Shown here piece by piece: positions 43,592-53,664 of a stretch of DNA of 64,000 bases (position 1 is its first letter; each line of letters opens with the position of its first letter). Under the pieces are notes generated by a model. The model was not told the DNA's origin. It made no database searches and was given only the letters and a program-made list of their open reading frames with translations. Source of the DNA: Rhynchopus sp. YZ270_cl-10 (Eukaryota > Euglenozoa > Diplonemea > Diplonemida > Diplonemidae); the NCBI GenBank assembly GCA_964035575.1, contig OZ037865.1, positions 434,001 to 498,000 on the forward strand, in the 5' to 3' direction. The translations under genes and the position numbers were made by a program.

Positions 43592-44136
43592 TCACACAAC
43601 GACAATCAGATAGAAAAGACAGAGGGTTCCTATATAGAGCGCTACACGGGATTTTGTCGTGTCGTTCCAGCCTAGAGGCTCTGTATTCGCTTCGAACCTG
43701 AGATTGAGGTACATTTTTTAAAGCAAATTTTCCACTTTTTTCCTTTTACATACATTGCAAAAGGCCAGATGCCACCAGACATATAAAATCCCCCTTGGGC
43801 GCCCCTCCGAGGACTTGGCGGGCGATTTGCGGACGGACGTTGACCTTCTTGCGGGCCACCCCCTGCTGTACGTTCTGGGTTGGGGGTAGGCCTGGCTGAG
43901 TCCTCTGTGCCTTCACCTGACGTGTTTGTGTTCGTTCGGCTGCGACCTCGTCCATACACCGGGATGATGTTCTCTCGAGTGCAAAGCGCCTTGCAGTTCG
44001 GGCAGTCGTTATGTCCCCTCTGAAACCACTTTCCCAGGCACGGCCAACAGAACAGATGGCCGCATTGGGTTACAACAGGATCTGCGCATTTGTCGAGGCA
44101 AATCCCACAGTCGAAGTGGCTTTCCTCTTCGGACAT
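43592..44136 (-). CDS. RNF5/RNF185-like ER-anchored RING E3 ubiquitin ligase, two exons
   Basis: Exons 43754-44136 and 43592-43697, joined across a 56-nt intron (43698-43753, GTATGT...CTCAG), give 162 residues. The N-terminal C3HC4 RING is complete: Cys10, Cys13, Cys25, His27, Cys30, Cys33, Cys45, Cys48, with PVVTQCGHLFCWPCL and CPNCKA typical of RNF5/RNF185/RMA1. A Pro/Arg-rich linker and a GGFYMSGGIWPFAM motif (compare GGFQMSFGIGAFPFG) lead to a C-terminal membrane anchor, VALYIGTLCLFYLIVVV, which appears only after splicing. Unspliced, the frame would end in a basic non-hydrophobic tail. Family role: E3 in ER-associated degradation with E2 recruitment by the RING. With the UBAC2-like gene this is a second ERAD-type protein in the window. 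Confidence 0.9.
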
Positions 44137-44310
44137 ACAAGGAGAATATTTTTGGTAGTGTTCTGGAGGATGAGGATGAAGATAAGCATGAGAAGGGATT
44201 TGGGGCAGGGGGGAGGAGAGGAGAGGAGAAGGTGGGAAGGGGGGAAAAAACTGTGGGGGCGTATTTTTGCTTTTCCAGATCGCATGTGAGGAGAAAGGGA
44301 AAAAAGGAAA

Positions 44311-44342
44311 GTTTATAAGATGAACCCAAGTGCTTAGTCACC
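44311..44342. repeat. Recurrent hairpin, short copy
   Basis: GTTTATAAGATGAACCCAAGTGCTTAGTCACC. The loop and part of the stem are deleted. About 175 bp upstream of the RING gene start. Confidence 0.6.
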
Positions 44343-44716
44343 ATAAAATGCAAGATGGTGTGGCTCGCCAGAAAAATAAAGTGTTTTTTGTTTCTGTCGT
44401 ATTTTATTTTTTTTGTAGTACAACAGTGAGGTTTTGGGTCACACAAGAGGGGGGGGGAAAAACAGTTTGAAAACTTGTTCAGCATCACTAATCCGCTCTG
44501 TTCTATTTATTGCATTCAGAATCATTCGAAATAAAAAATCAAAAAAAAAAAAAAAAAAAGATCCATCGAAACTGTTGTTTGATTATAGAAAATTGCCAGC
44601 AGCAGATAATCGAGAAAAAAAAATACCCCCCAGATTTAGCAAGGCCCCCAAAAGTGTGTGGATGGCACAGGTGGTGACTACATCATTGATGATGTCACCT
44701 TTTTATTAAAAGAAAA

Positions 44717-44753
44717 GCTTATAAGATGAGCCCAAAGCCTCTCGTACTGAGCC
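44717..44753. repeat. Recurrent hairpin copy
   Basis: GCTTATAAGATGAGCCCAAAGC, CTCTCGT, ACTGAGCCCACC. Confidence 0.6.
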
Positions 44754-45245
44754 CACCCAAAGTTTTCGTCTCTATTTGCTTCATGATTTGGTTTCTTTTG
44801 TGTGGTTTACAAGAATAAAAAACCCCTCCTTTTCTCTCCAGGTTCTTGTTGAAACAGTTTTGTATTCTTGTGTTTTGGGGAAATGGCACACACTCGCCGA
44901 TTATTCTTTCTTGACTTCACTTTTCGTCATATCGACAATCGCCGTAGTCCCTTGACGGGTAACTAGGCTATTTGCCCCCCTTTTTTTTTTGCAATAAATT
45001 ATAGCTCAAAATAAGACGGGAAATGGTCCATATTTGGAACGCGTTTAAAATTAGTTTGCGATATGACTCTGGGTTTGTCTCCTTTCATTATTTCATTGCA
45101 AAAGGGAAAAAAGCTGAATGTGCTGCTCGCACACGCATCGTAAACATGGCGCTCATATCGCGGTGTGGTAAGAGGAAAAGAGGAATGGGGTGTGATGGAG
45201 TAGAACGGGGTAGCAAACACAAACATTCATAAAAACCACAAGCCC

Positions 45246-45439
45246 ACACGACGGGACCCAGTGGCAAGTGACAAGTGGAAATGACAAGTGAATGGCAAGT
45301 AAACCACTTGTCATAACAAGTGAATGACCCACAGCCCAGTGTAAAGTCACTTGTCATGACAAGTGGCTTATTTGTCATTTCACTTGTCATAAATCACTTG
45401 TCATCTTCACTTGTCACGTGGCACTAGGTCCCGTCGTGT
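45246..45439. mobile_element. 194-bp fold-back element built from ACTTGTCA octamers
   Basis: Terminal inverted repeats begin ACACGACGGGACC and end GGTCCCGTCGTGT. The inside is more than ten copies of ACTTGTCA/TGACAAGT in both orientations. It resembles the 15690-16160 cluster in design (iterated octamers plus a CGTCGTGT motif) but uses a different octamer. Confidence 0.75.
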
Positions 45440-45872
45440 AACCGCAAAGAACACAAAAAAAACAAAAATGTCACTAGAACACCACAAAGATTGACCCTGA
45501 ATATTTGTCTCGCTTGTGGATTATGAATGTGCCCCCTCGCCACTCAGAAAATGGGGGAGATAAAACAAAACAAAAACAAAACGTAAAAACGAATTGTGAT
45601 GCCATTACACTGATGACCACACGACAAAAGGGGTTTGTTTGAAAAAAAATTGAAGCAGAAATTTAATTTCTGGTATTTTTCAGGCACTAAAACAGATCAC
45701 CAAACAGCCCCTTCTTGTAGTTGTTTTATACGTTGACGCTTCCACACACACAATCTCACCTGTTAGTCCACACACCAAATTTCACCTGGGTGGCGGAACA
45801 CGGTTGGGATGAGTGAACGACGTTGGCACTGTCCGCTCACAAAGTAGTGTGCGTAAAAAAGGGAGGGGGAAA

Positions 45873-45912
45873 AGTTTATAAGATGAACCTAAAGCGTTTC
45901 GTGCTGAGTCGC
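45873..45912. repeat. Recurrent hairpin copy
   Basis: GTTTATAAGATGAACCTAAAGC, GTTTCGT, GCTGAGTCGC. Confidence 0.65.
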
Positions 45913-46239
45913 TTCAAAGAAAGATGAGTGGGAAACTCGAAGTGAGGTACAGAAGTTAGGCGGGGGCAAAAAAGGGTGAGAAAAAAGAGAATGTTGGAGG
46001 AAGAAAAAAAAAGGGTTTGCGAGATGTGTGCGTTGCATACACACACTGACGCAGAGGGGGAAAAAAACCTCGTGGGGTTTTTTTTAATACCCTTTTTTTT
46101 TTTCAGAAAATAAAAAAAAAAATGCGACAAACACACAAAGACCGCTTCCTCTTAGCTGAGAACGGCTTTTTCTGGGGGGGGGCTTTTTTATGGGGTTTTC
46201 GTGAGAATAAGAACGGAAATGACAACATAAATAAACAAA

Positions 46240-46573
46240 TACCGTAAAAATATTTATTCTGGGCCGGAACAAAACTGGAACACCCCAAAAAATCGTCGAT
46301 TGTTCCAGTTTTGTTCCGTACCAGCATTGTTTTGGGGGGGTATCCGTGCCTTGTCAAAAAAAACGAGGAGTGCGACGAATTTTTTTTGCCCAAAGATGCA
46401 CTATGCACCTGGGTGGGGTGGGAATGAGGATAAAAATTCTACCCCAACAGAACTGTTCTGGGCCGGAACAAAACTGGGACACCCCCAAAAACCCCAAGTG
46501 TTCCAGTTTTGTTCCGGTCCAGTATACTTCTGTCTCAGAATAGTTACAGCCCAGAATAAATATTTTTACGGTA
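46240..46573. mobile_element. 334-bp miniature inverted-repeat element
   Basis: Ends TACCGTAAAAATATTTATTC and GAATAAATATTTTTACGGTA are perfect inverses (about 25 bp). Subterminal arms carry GGGCCGGAACAAAACTGG and its complement twice. No coding content. Confidence 0.8.
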
Positions 46574-47363
46574 CATAAACGTAAAAAAGTGCTACCACGT
46601 ACAGACAGTCTTTGCTTTCTATTGCTTGCTATTACGTGGGTTTTGTGAACACCACAGAAGACTCAGAATTTTGAAAGGTTCGGCTATTTTTGGGTGATCT
46701 ATGATCGTCTCCGTGGGACACGTAACAGGCTCTGAGAGCTTGTGAGAGTCTGTGAGAGCCTGTGAGAGCTTACTGAGAGCTAGTGAAAAAATCTCTCCCC
46801 GTTCATAGATCACCCAATAAACTCCTTTCTCCTGAAGGATTGTTGGATAGTGTCGGTTTGTGTTGCAAACACCCGGTTTTCCACACAATTTTTTTATTTA
46901 AAAAATACTCTGTTTAGTGTGGTCACCCATTCGTACAGTGTTCACTATTTTGATATGCATAAAATACCACTGAGATACCTGCAGAGCACGCCGACTTATT
47001 CTTTTGCATCCTTCAGGTTTCGTAACGTATGCCAAATGTAGGTCAGGTAGGCGCGCAAAATATATATTTTTTGACCACTACTTTTTTTTTGGCAGCCACA
47101 GTATTGCCAACAGGGTTGAACGTTCGTAGAATTGGCCCGGTGGGGTGGGGGGGATTGGAGTGAATTTTGACCGAAAAACCCTGGTTTGGAGAGAGAAAAA
47201 AGAGGGGTGAATTTTGAAATAAAATGCGTACCGTGGCTTCGAGCCTTTGCACAATACGGTGATCAATCCGCCCATTTCCTCGAAACTGTTAATTCGACCC
47301 TGGAAGCTCGCCAAACTGGGTCAAACCGGGTCAATTCCAAAAAAAAAAAAAAAAAATTGTTTC

Positions 47364-48280
47364 ATATCAGCCAAAATCTGCTTAGCCGTATACTTCGGGG
47401 CCTCGTTCACTTAATAAACCACAGATGCAAATTTTTGAGCCTACGACCCCGTATTTAACTCATTTCGATCCCCTGATTTCAATCCCAAAAAAAATTCAAA
47501 AAAATAAAAAAAAAATATTTTCTGAAATGACGTCGGCAGTTTTTTCACTTTTGCTCTCCGCTGCCTCAGGTGAGAACTTATTTTCCAAACACCCCGAAAA
47601 TGGGCGTATATGGATTTCCGAGCTCCCCGCGTTTCATAGAAAAAAAAATCGACCATTTTAGTGGAGTAGAAGTCAAAAAAAAGTGGCTCCAATGCTTTGT
47701 GCATGTAATACAGGGGATTTTCAGTGCAGAAAGAGTGGTCGGCTCCACCAAAAGTTGCGTACCGTGGAGTGTGTTTCCAGTTGACAAAAATGGTCGCAAT
47801 TGAAAGATTTTTCAAAAATAAATCCAAAGAAAAAAAAATCGACAACTTTTGACAAAAAAAATCTAATTTAGAGACATCGCTGTGTTGGACCCAAAGAGGA
47901 GATTTCCTCACCGTACAAAGTACACTGTATAGTACCCAGTACATAGTACCCATTCTCCCGCCGCCCACTCGCTCGCCCCAGATGCATATTTTTGACCGTC
48001 CGACCCCGGAATTGAACGTTTTCGCACCCTATCTTTCCAAGAATATTTTTTTTCAGAATGTGCCCGGGCCATAAAATTGATAAAATCCACCTGTCCACGG
48101 TCTAGTACGTTTGAGAGGCCGGGGGTGTAATATTTTCACCCGAAAAGGCGCGTATATGAATTTCCGGATCGATCTGAAAAAATTCCGGGGTCGCAACATT
48201 TTTTTGGCGGATTTTTTATCACTTTAAAGTGGCTCCAAAAACAGGCCATTATATACGGCTAAGCAGATTTTGGCTGATAT
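47364..48280. mobile_element. 917-bp element with 29-bp perfect terminal inverted repeats
   Basis: Left 47364-47392 and right 48252-48280 are exact inverses (beginning ATATCAGCCAAAATC). The interior is AT-rich with CGACCCCG motifs and a GGTCGCAATTGAAAGATTTT motif that recurs in the piggyBac-like element near 16620, hinting at shared internal sequence. No transposase frame: the 175-codon minus frame here is low-complexity. Confidence 0.8.
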
Positions 48281-48438
48281 ACATTCTTTTTCTAATGAAA
48301 AGAAGGTACAGAGAAAAAAGAAAAAAAAAAACTTCTAAACCAACGTTCAACCCTGTTTGCTAAGAGAGGGAAGGGGAAAATATACACCTTTTCTAAAAAA
48401 AAAGGGAGGACGAAATTATTTTTTGAAAAAAAACGTAC

Positions 48439-48463
48439 GATCAATGTGTCTCTCGCACACATC
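48439..48463. repeat. Recurrent hairpin copy with a different stem sequence
   Basis: GATCAATGTGT, CTCTCGC, ACACATC. A perfect ATGTGT/ACACAT stem replaces CTAAGC/GCTTAG around the same loop. Confidence 0.65.
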
Positions 48464-51172
48464 TATAATGAGGGTAAAGTTAGTGGTGCAAAGAAAAAAA
48501 AAAAGAGGAAAGATGAACCCTTTGTGGACGCTTCTTTCACAAAAAATACAAAAATACAAAACAGCACAACATGGCAAAACACATTACGTTAAATTTACAA
48601 AACCTGACATTCAAAGATACAGAATTTGTCCGTTTTTTCCCCCCTACCTAACCTACAGAAGTATGGCGTAAACCACCCGGTAGTTTTTTGTTTGGCAGCA
48701 GCGACGATGGCACTGCCTCTTGCTTTGTTTTGTCGTTGCGCTACATCGATTTTATTTTTTTTGATAAATTGTTGGAGTAGTGTAGTTGCCTCGGTTGTGT
48801 TGCCACAGTTTGTGCAATTCTCCGCTGTCAAGGTTTTTTGGTATTTTGAACGGTCATCAACCACGCAAAGGAGTCTGCAGGCAGTGCGTCATTTCTCCTA
48901 TCTGTCGCGGGGATTTTCCGCAGTTTTTTGTTTTGTTTTGTTTGAAAACTTGGTTGTATTAATGTATACACCCGAGGATGAACTCCACTATTTTTTTTTT
49001 TTGTTTTTTTTTTTTTTTGGTAATTTGTTTGTTTAGTGTAGCTGCCATTCAGGCAGTCTTCACTATTTTTTTAGCGCATGAAAAATAAGATAGCACCAAC
49101 CTTGGCCAAAGGTTTTCCAGCCATTGATTGGTAAAAGAAAATACCTAAATATCCTGAAAATGAAAAAAGAAAAAAAAAGAAAAGAAAAAGCACCCACATC
49201 AACTCTTTTGCAACACGAGAAGGGATACTTTGCTTGACCCATGCGTGAAACACAAAAAAGAACGGAATAGAAAGAAAAAGAGACCAAATAAAACCCCCTT
49301 GGAAGACCAATATACTTATGATGTGCACATAGTACGTTCAAGGTTGGGCAAAAAAGGAAAAATTAACCACCGTTTCCAAAATAAAATAAAATTGTGCGAG
49401 TTAGACAAAAATTCTGAATCTGACAACAGATGCTCAAAAAGTGAAAAATTCTTGCTTTGGAATTTTCCCAATTTTTTTACATTTGCCGCTGGACCTTACC
49501 TCCGCTGAGGACATCATATTTTTATGACTAGTGGAGTAGAAATTGTTTTACTGCCAAAAAAAAAAAAACACACAATTTTTTTTTTTTGAAAACGGTGGGG
49601 GGAAAAATAACAAAATAATAGCCACCCATGCTTGCCAGCATTTTCCGGTGTTACGCCGGAAGTTGCTACCGACCAAATCAGGTGGAATAGAGAAAAAAAG
49701 TTGAGAAGATGTTTAAAAAAAACCCCACCACCACCACCACCATCATCCCACCCCCCAAAGAAACATAATCTAACAGAAACATAGTGAAAGATGCAGAATA
49801 GAGTAGCTTTTTATTTTGAAAAATAGATTTGGGGGGGTTTTTTTTTTACCATTCCTTCACGGGAACAGAGCATGTACAATTCTGGAAGCTCCAAGAAAAT
49901 GGAGTCGGCGGGGCTTCAGAGGAAAGCTGCCCTTCCTAAACGTGCACACAAACTGGCAAAAAAAAAGGGGGGGGGGAGGTATCGCCACCTCACTGTATCA
50001 TCATTGAAATAACATTTTTTTGCTCACTAATGGTACCCTCTAACGCTGCCTCCGTTCATTTAACGGTTGGGTTTTCATTTCCTTGCACCCTTTTTTCAAA
50101 GCTTTGTAGCTCGAAAACAAAAGGGTGGTAGGGAGCTAAAGGGAAGAGGCAAACCAATAGAAAATTTGACACGCACTTCTTTAAGACCAAAAAATCCAAA
50201 AAAAAAAAAAAAGGTAAAGTTCAATAGTGCAAAAACACCCTCTAGGATGCAGAGCACTGACACTCCGCGGGGTGATTATCGAACCCCCCCAGAGTGTTAG
50301 GCACTTCGGAGTTGCTGACAATGACACTGTCAGCAAGCAACACAGTCATTAAAAAAAAAGAGGCAAAAAAAAAATTCAGCCGCCACCCACTTTACGTGGC
50401 AGCGGCTCTTCCCCCCTCCCCCCTCCCCAGGTGTAGCCATAAGTCGGGGATCGATCCCCGGGCCAAAATTCCCAGATTTTCCCCCTAACAAACTGCATGG
50501 GAAATGCTGCCTTAGCAATATTAGATTTAAGGATCAATTTGAATCCTGGGCCGGAACACGGATTTGGATTCAGAGGATCCCAATCTTTCCAATAACGACA
50601 TTTTCTGGGGGTGGAAAAATACCCTGCTTTCTTGCGTGGGGGTTGGGCCAAAAAAATATAGGCACCCGAACAATCCCCAGTGTATACTGTGTATACTGTG
50701 TGCGGAAATTGACCAAAAACGAGAACTTGTCCATTTCGGCAAATTGACCCCACCACTGGCCGGACGGATTCTGGAAATGCAAATGCAAGTGTTTTCGGTG
50801 TGAACTGTGTGTACTCTATGTACTGTGCGCTACCACAGCACAGGACCTCATAAGCTCTCAGTAAGCTCTCACAGGCTCTCACAAGGTTAACACCTTGCGC
50901 TTTCAGCGGTGGGTCGCGATTTTTTTCACAGTGTGCAAACGAACAGATTTTTGACATTTTTTTACCGTTTTCCTGATTTTTCCTCATAAAACCCCCCCCT
51001 AAATTAAGCCGGGGATCGGGGATCGGGGATCGCGGGTTTTGACCCCCCTAGTTACGGCTACACCTGCCCCTCCCTCTCTCTCTCTCCCCCTTTTTCTAAC
51101 ATAATGGTCTTTAATACTCTGTTTTACATTATTTTCAAACCCCGTTTTTTAATTTCGTTGTTTCTATTTTCC

Positions 51173-52813
51173 CTAAGATTCTCTAGATTCGGCAGTACCA
51201 GCATCTGAATAGCGTTCTTCATGGTGTTGTTCATTGTCCGAAGGAACGACGGCGTCGGCATTCCAGGAGAGTGGTGTAGAGCAGCCGGCCTGCACTGCGG
51301 AGGGGGACTCCTCCTCTTGGGAGGGGAACTCATTGCTGTCTAGGTTGATCTCGATTTCGGGGATGGCCCCGCTTCGTTCCCCTACCTCACTGGAGGACTG
51401 TGTTTCGATCCCACCATCTTGCGTCTCGACATTCATCCCCGCTACGACTCCTCCGTCTTCCCCGACGAAGCAGACACCTGCTGGCAACTCTAGTTCAGTT
51501 TCGGAGTCATCCAGCTGACCCCAACCCCGACAGCTTTTTCCGAGGTATGCTGCAGTCCCCATCAGTACTAATGTGCAAATAACTAACAGAATCGCAACAA
51601 GCGGGGAAAGTTCATCTTCTTCGGGCGCTTCGGTGGAAAGGATGTGGATGGGTTCGCTGACGTCGGTTGTATCGGTCATGGTGACAACCTCGGTTGTGAG
51701 GGAGATTATGTCGAAGGCCTTCCAGCAGAGGCCTGAAGCTTGGAAGACGTCGCAGACGGAGGCGCAGGTGCTGCGGATTGGTTCGTCGTGGAGTTTTTGC
51801 CCGCAATAGCATTGGTCATGCATGTTCAGCGCAGCCTCGCCAAAGCCGTGTTGATAACACACCGCAAAACACATTTCATCCGATTTGACTTCATGCTCGT
51901 CCCCGATCCAGCCAAAGAAATGAAATTCTGGGGCCCTCCCGTTTTGTTCCTCGGTGAGCATCTGCCCCTCCACGATGCAGCCTTCGTGCACCGCATACGG
52001 CACATCCGCTGCGACAGGGTGCCATCTGTCAGGCCTGCTTGGTGTCGGTCTAGAAGGCCGCAGGTCGTACACCGAGACATCCCAGGTCCCTCCACAGATG
52101 AGCTCCGGATCGTCCTTGCAGGCACTACAGGGAGACTCTGGGAGACCATGCCGGTCCACATCCGGATCGTTTCCACACCCACACTCTCTATTGTTATATA
52201 TTCCAGCATACCGGTACTGCGCCTGAAAACAGGTTTCAAGGCAGAGGTGTGGGTACATCTTTCCTTGCGACGCAGGCAAAACCCGTAGGTGCGTATCAGC
52301 AAAGCACCCCTTCAGTTCGATCTCCTCGATCTCCAAGGTGGGCACCGGGACTCTTGTCGGTGTGGCGGTGCGGGGTGTGTAGGTGGGCGGTGCGTAGGTG
52401 GGTGGTGTAAAGGTGGGTGCTGCTGTGAGGGGCAGGACATCGGCCCCGACAATGCGAAACAGATCAAAGGTAAGCGTTCCACCACAGTGTGTGGTATCAC
52501 CGGCCTGCCATGATTCGCACTTTGCGGTGCAAAGTTGGGGTCTTGAGCGTGAAGAGGGGGGATGGTGTTGGGTGCACGCACAGTTGCTTCGTTGGATCGT
52601 CACAAAGGCGTATCCTAAACTATTACACCCCTCCCAACAAGACTTCGGCGACATCTCCTCACCTTCCCCAATCGCAAACAACAGCACCTTCTCTGCCTGT
52701 GTCAGAGGCATCATGTAACACCCCTTATACTCCACCTCCGTTTTCTTCGGCCGATCCCTCCCTGCTTCACTCATAGACAGCAATGCAACAACCAAACAAA
52801 ACCTTCCCAACAT
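51173..52813 (-). CDS. Triple-WSC type I membrane protein
   Basis: 546 residues from the Met at 52813, chosen because it begins a signal peptide (MLGRFCLVVALLSMSEAG); the longer frame to 53116 is low-complexity and covers a repeated leader block. Three Cys-rich WSC-type domains: about 31-123 (YKGCYM ... CWEGCNSLGYAF ... CACTQ), 170-250 (LKGCFAD ... CLETCFQAQYRYAGIYNNRECGCG ... CGGTW), and 277-370 (HEGCIVEG ... CYCGQKL). A Thr/Pro stalk (TPPTYAPPTYTPRT) separates the first two. One membrane helix, LVAILLVICTLVLMGTAAY, at about 413-433 is followed by an acidic Ser-rich cytosolic tail of about 110 residues. WSC domains bind glycans; in fungi such proteins are wall-stress sensors. Here a surface sensor or adhesin is inferred. 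Confidence 0.85.
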   Translation of the reverse strand: MLGRFCLVVALLSMSEAGRDRPKKTEVEYKGCYMMPLTQAEKVLLFAIGEGEEMSPKSCWEGCNSLGYAFVTIQRSNCACTQHHPPSSRSRPQLCTAKCESWQAGDTTHCGGTLTFDLFRIVGADVLPLTAAPTFTPPTYAPPTYTPRTATPTRVPVPTLEIEEIELKGCFADTHLRVLPASQGKMYPHLCLETCFQAQYRYAGIYNNRECGCGNDPDVDRHGLPESPCSACKDDPELICGGTWDVSVYDLRPSRPTPSRPDRWHPVAADVPYAVHEGCIVEGQMLTEEQNGRAPEFHFFGWIGDEHEVKSDEMCFAVCYQHGFGEAALNMHDQCYCGQKLHDEPIRSTCASVCDVFQASGLCWKAFDIISLTTEVVTMTDTTDVSEPIHILSTEAPEEDELSPLVAILLVICTLVLMGTAAYLGKSCRGWGQLDDSETELELPAGVCFVGEDGGVVAGMNVETQDGGIETQSSSEVGERSGAIPEIEINLDSNEFPSQEEESPSAVQAGCSTPLSWNADAVVPSDNEQHHEERYSDAGTAESRES

Positions 52814-52929
52814 CTTAGCAAAACCCAATCTCAAACAAAATAGAGCAACAAAAAGGGGGGGAGAGAGTAGAGAGCTTTTCTCGTTTATGTCAAGCCCATA
52901 TGAAATTTGGGGTTTATTTGTGTAGGTTT

Positions 52930-53092
52930 TCTGTGGTGTGGGTGGAAGATCCATGAGAGAACGTGGAGGGGAGAGTAGAGACAAAAAAAAAAATGTGATA
53001 TGGCGAAAAATAGTAGGGTCGGGTATGGTAAAGTAAAGTGGTTTCGTTGATTGCACAATCCTTTTTAAAAAGAATTTGGAGACCGTACCGGT
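52930..53092. repeat. Shared upstream block, copy 1
   Basis: About 160 bp almost identical to 55600-55755, including GATATGGCGAAAAATAGTAG and GGTTTCGTTGATTGCACAA. It lies 117-280 bp upstream of the triple-WSC ATG, where a promoter or 5' leader is expected. Confidence 0.75.
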
Positions 53093-53225
53093 AGTACTAT
53101 TTCTCCTTGAAAGCAAGCTAGGAATAAAGACTAAGCGCAGAAGCCATATGAGGGGTATTGAGGGCAGGGGAGGGGAGATGGATGATTCAAATTCTGAGAA
53201 TTCTCGCGAGAGGAAAAAAGAAACG

Positions 53226-53263
53226 TTTATAAGATGACCCTAAGCCTCTCGTGCTTAGTCACC
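53226..53263. repeat. Recurrent hairpin copy
   Basis: GTTTATAAGATGACCCTAAGC, CTCTCGT, GCTTAGTCACC. Consensus copy between the orphan gene's stop and the WSC gene's start. Confidence 0.8.
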
Positions 53264-53597
53264 ATACTCACAATCGTTATCGCAAATAAAAGCTCATTGG
53301 CGAAATCGGAGCGCAAGTTTTTACAAGTTATTGCAAAGCCTTCACAGGGCAAAAGGGGTCTCTAGTAAGGGTAAAAATCCCCGACAGAAAACCAGGCCGA
53401 TAGTGTGTATTGGGTGGGAATAAGGCAAAGGATAGTACGACAGAAACCTGTGATTTGGTGGTCATTATCACGGGCCTCCAAAGTGCACTCAGATGCACAA
53501 AGAATGTTTTCATGAAAATGAGCAGAACCTTTCCCATTGCTCGTTGGGATTTGCTTGGACATATATGTAAATGTGGGGGCTAAAGGGTTGAATTGAA

Positions 53598-53664
53598 GTA
53601 CGGTTGTTGTTAATTGAGTACTCAAAGAACAAAAAAAATTCTGTCTCCTTCAATCCGTTTTGTT
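53598..53664. repeat. Dispersed repeat overlapping the orphan gene's 3' end
   Basis: Matches 60874-60950: GAAGTACGGTTGTTGT, TTAATTGAGTACTCAAAGAA, TTCTGTCT and CAATCCGTTTTGTTT in the same order and orientation. It includes the stop codon and final codons of the orphan membrane gene. Confidence 0.7.

Larger units (their letters stand above)
44137..51172. other. 7-kb spacer rich in inverted-repeat elements and hairpins
   Basis: No supported gene. Apart from the elements listed separately: AGAG-rich direct repeats of GAGAGCTTGTGAGAGTC type at 46728-46785, shared with 50852-50885 (inverted) and 62430-62475; a GTTGGAGTAGT repeat at 48761-48830; AACTTGGTTG repeats at 48948-48996 and about 49018-49070; a 120-bp repeat at 49847-49965; a (CCA)n run near 49727; and a segment at 50670-50800 shared in reverse with 55885-55960 and 57610-57710. 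Confidence 0.6.

Noticed and set aside
47441-47968. 175-codon minus-strand frame
   Set aside because: Lies entirely inside the 917-bp inverted-repeat element and is Phe/Lys low-complexity.
50376-50987. 203-codon minus-strand frame
   Set aside because: Built of repeat segments; its FAFPESVRPVVGSICRNGQ string recurs on the plus strand at 55880 as part of a miniature element.
1927-53263. Hairpins as C/D-box snoRNA, histone stem-loop, iron-response element or SECIS
   Set aside because: AGATGA resembles a C box, but no D box (CTGA) follows at a fixed place, and the loop and stem match none of the other motifs.
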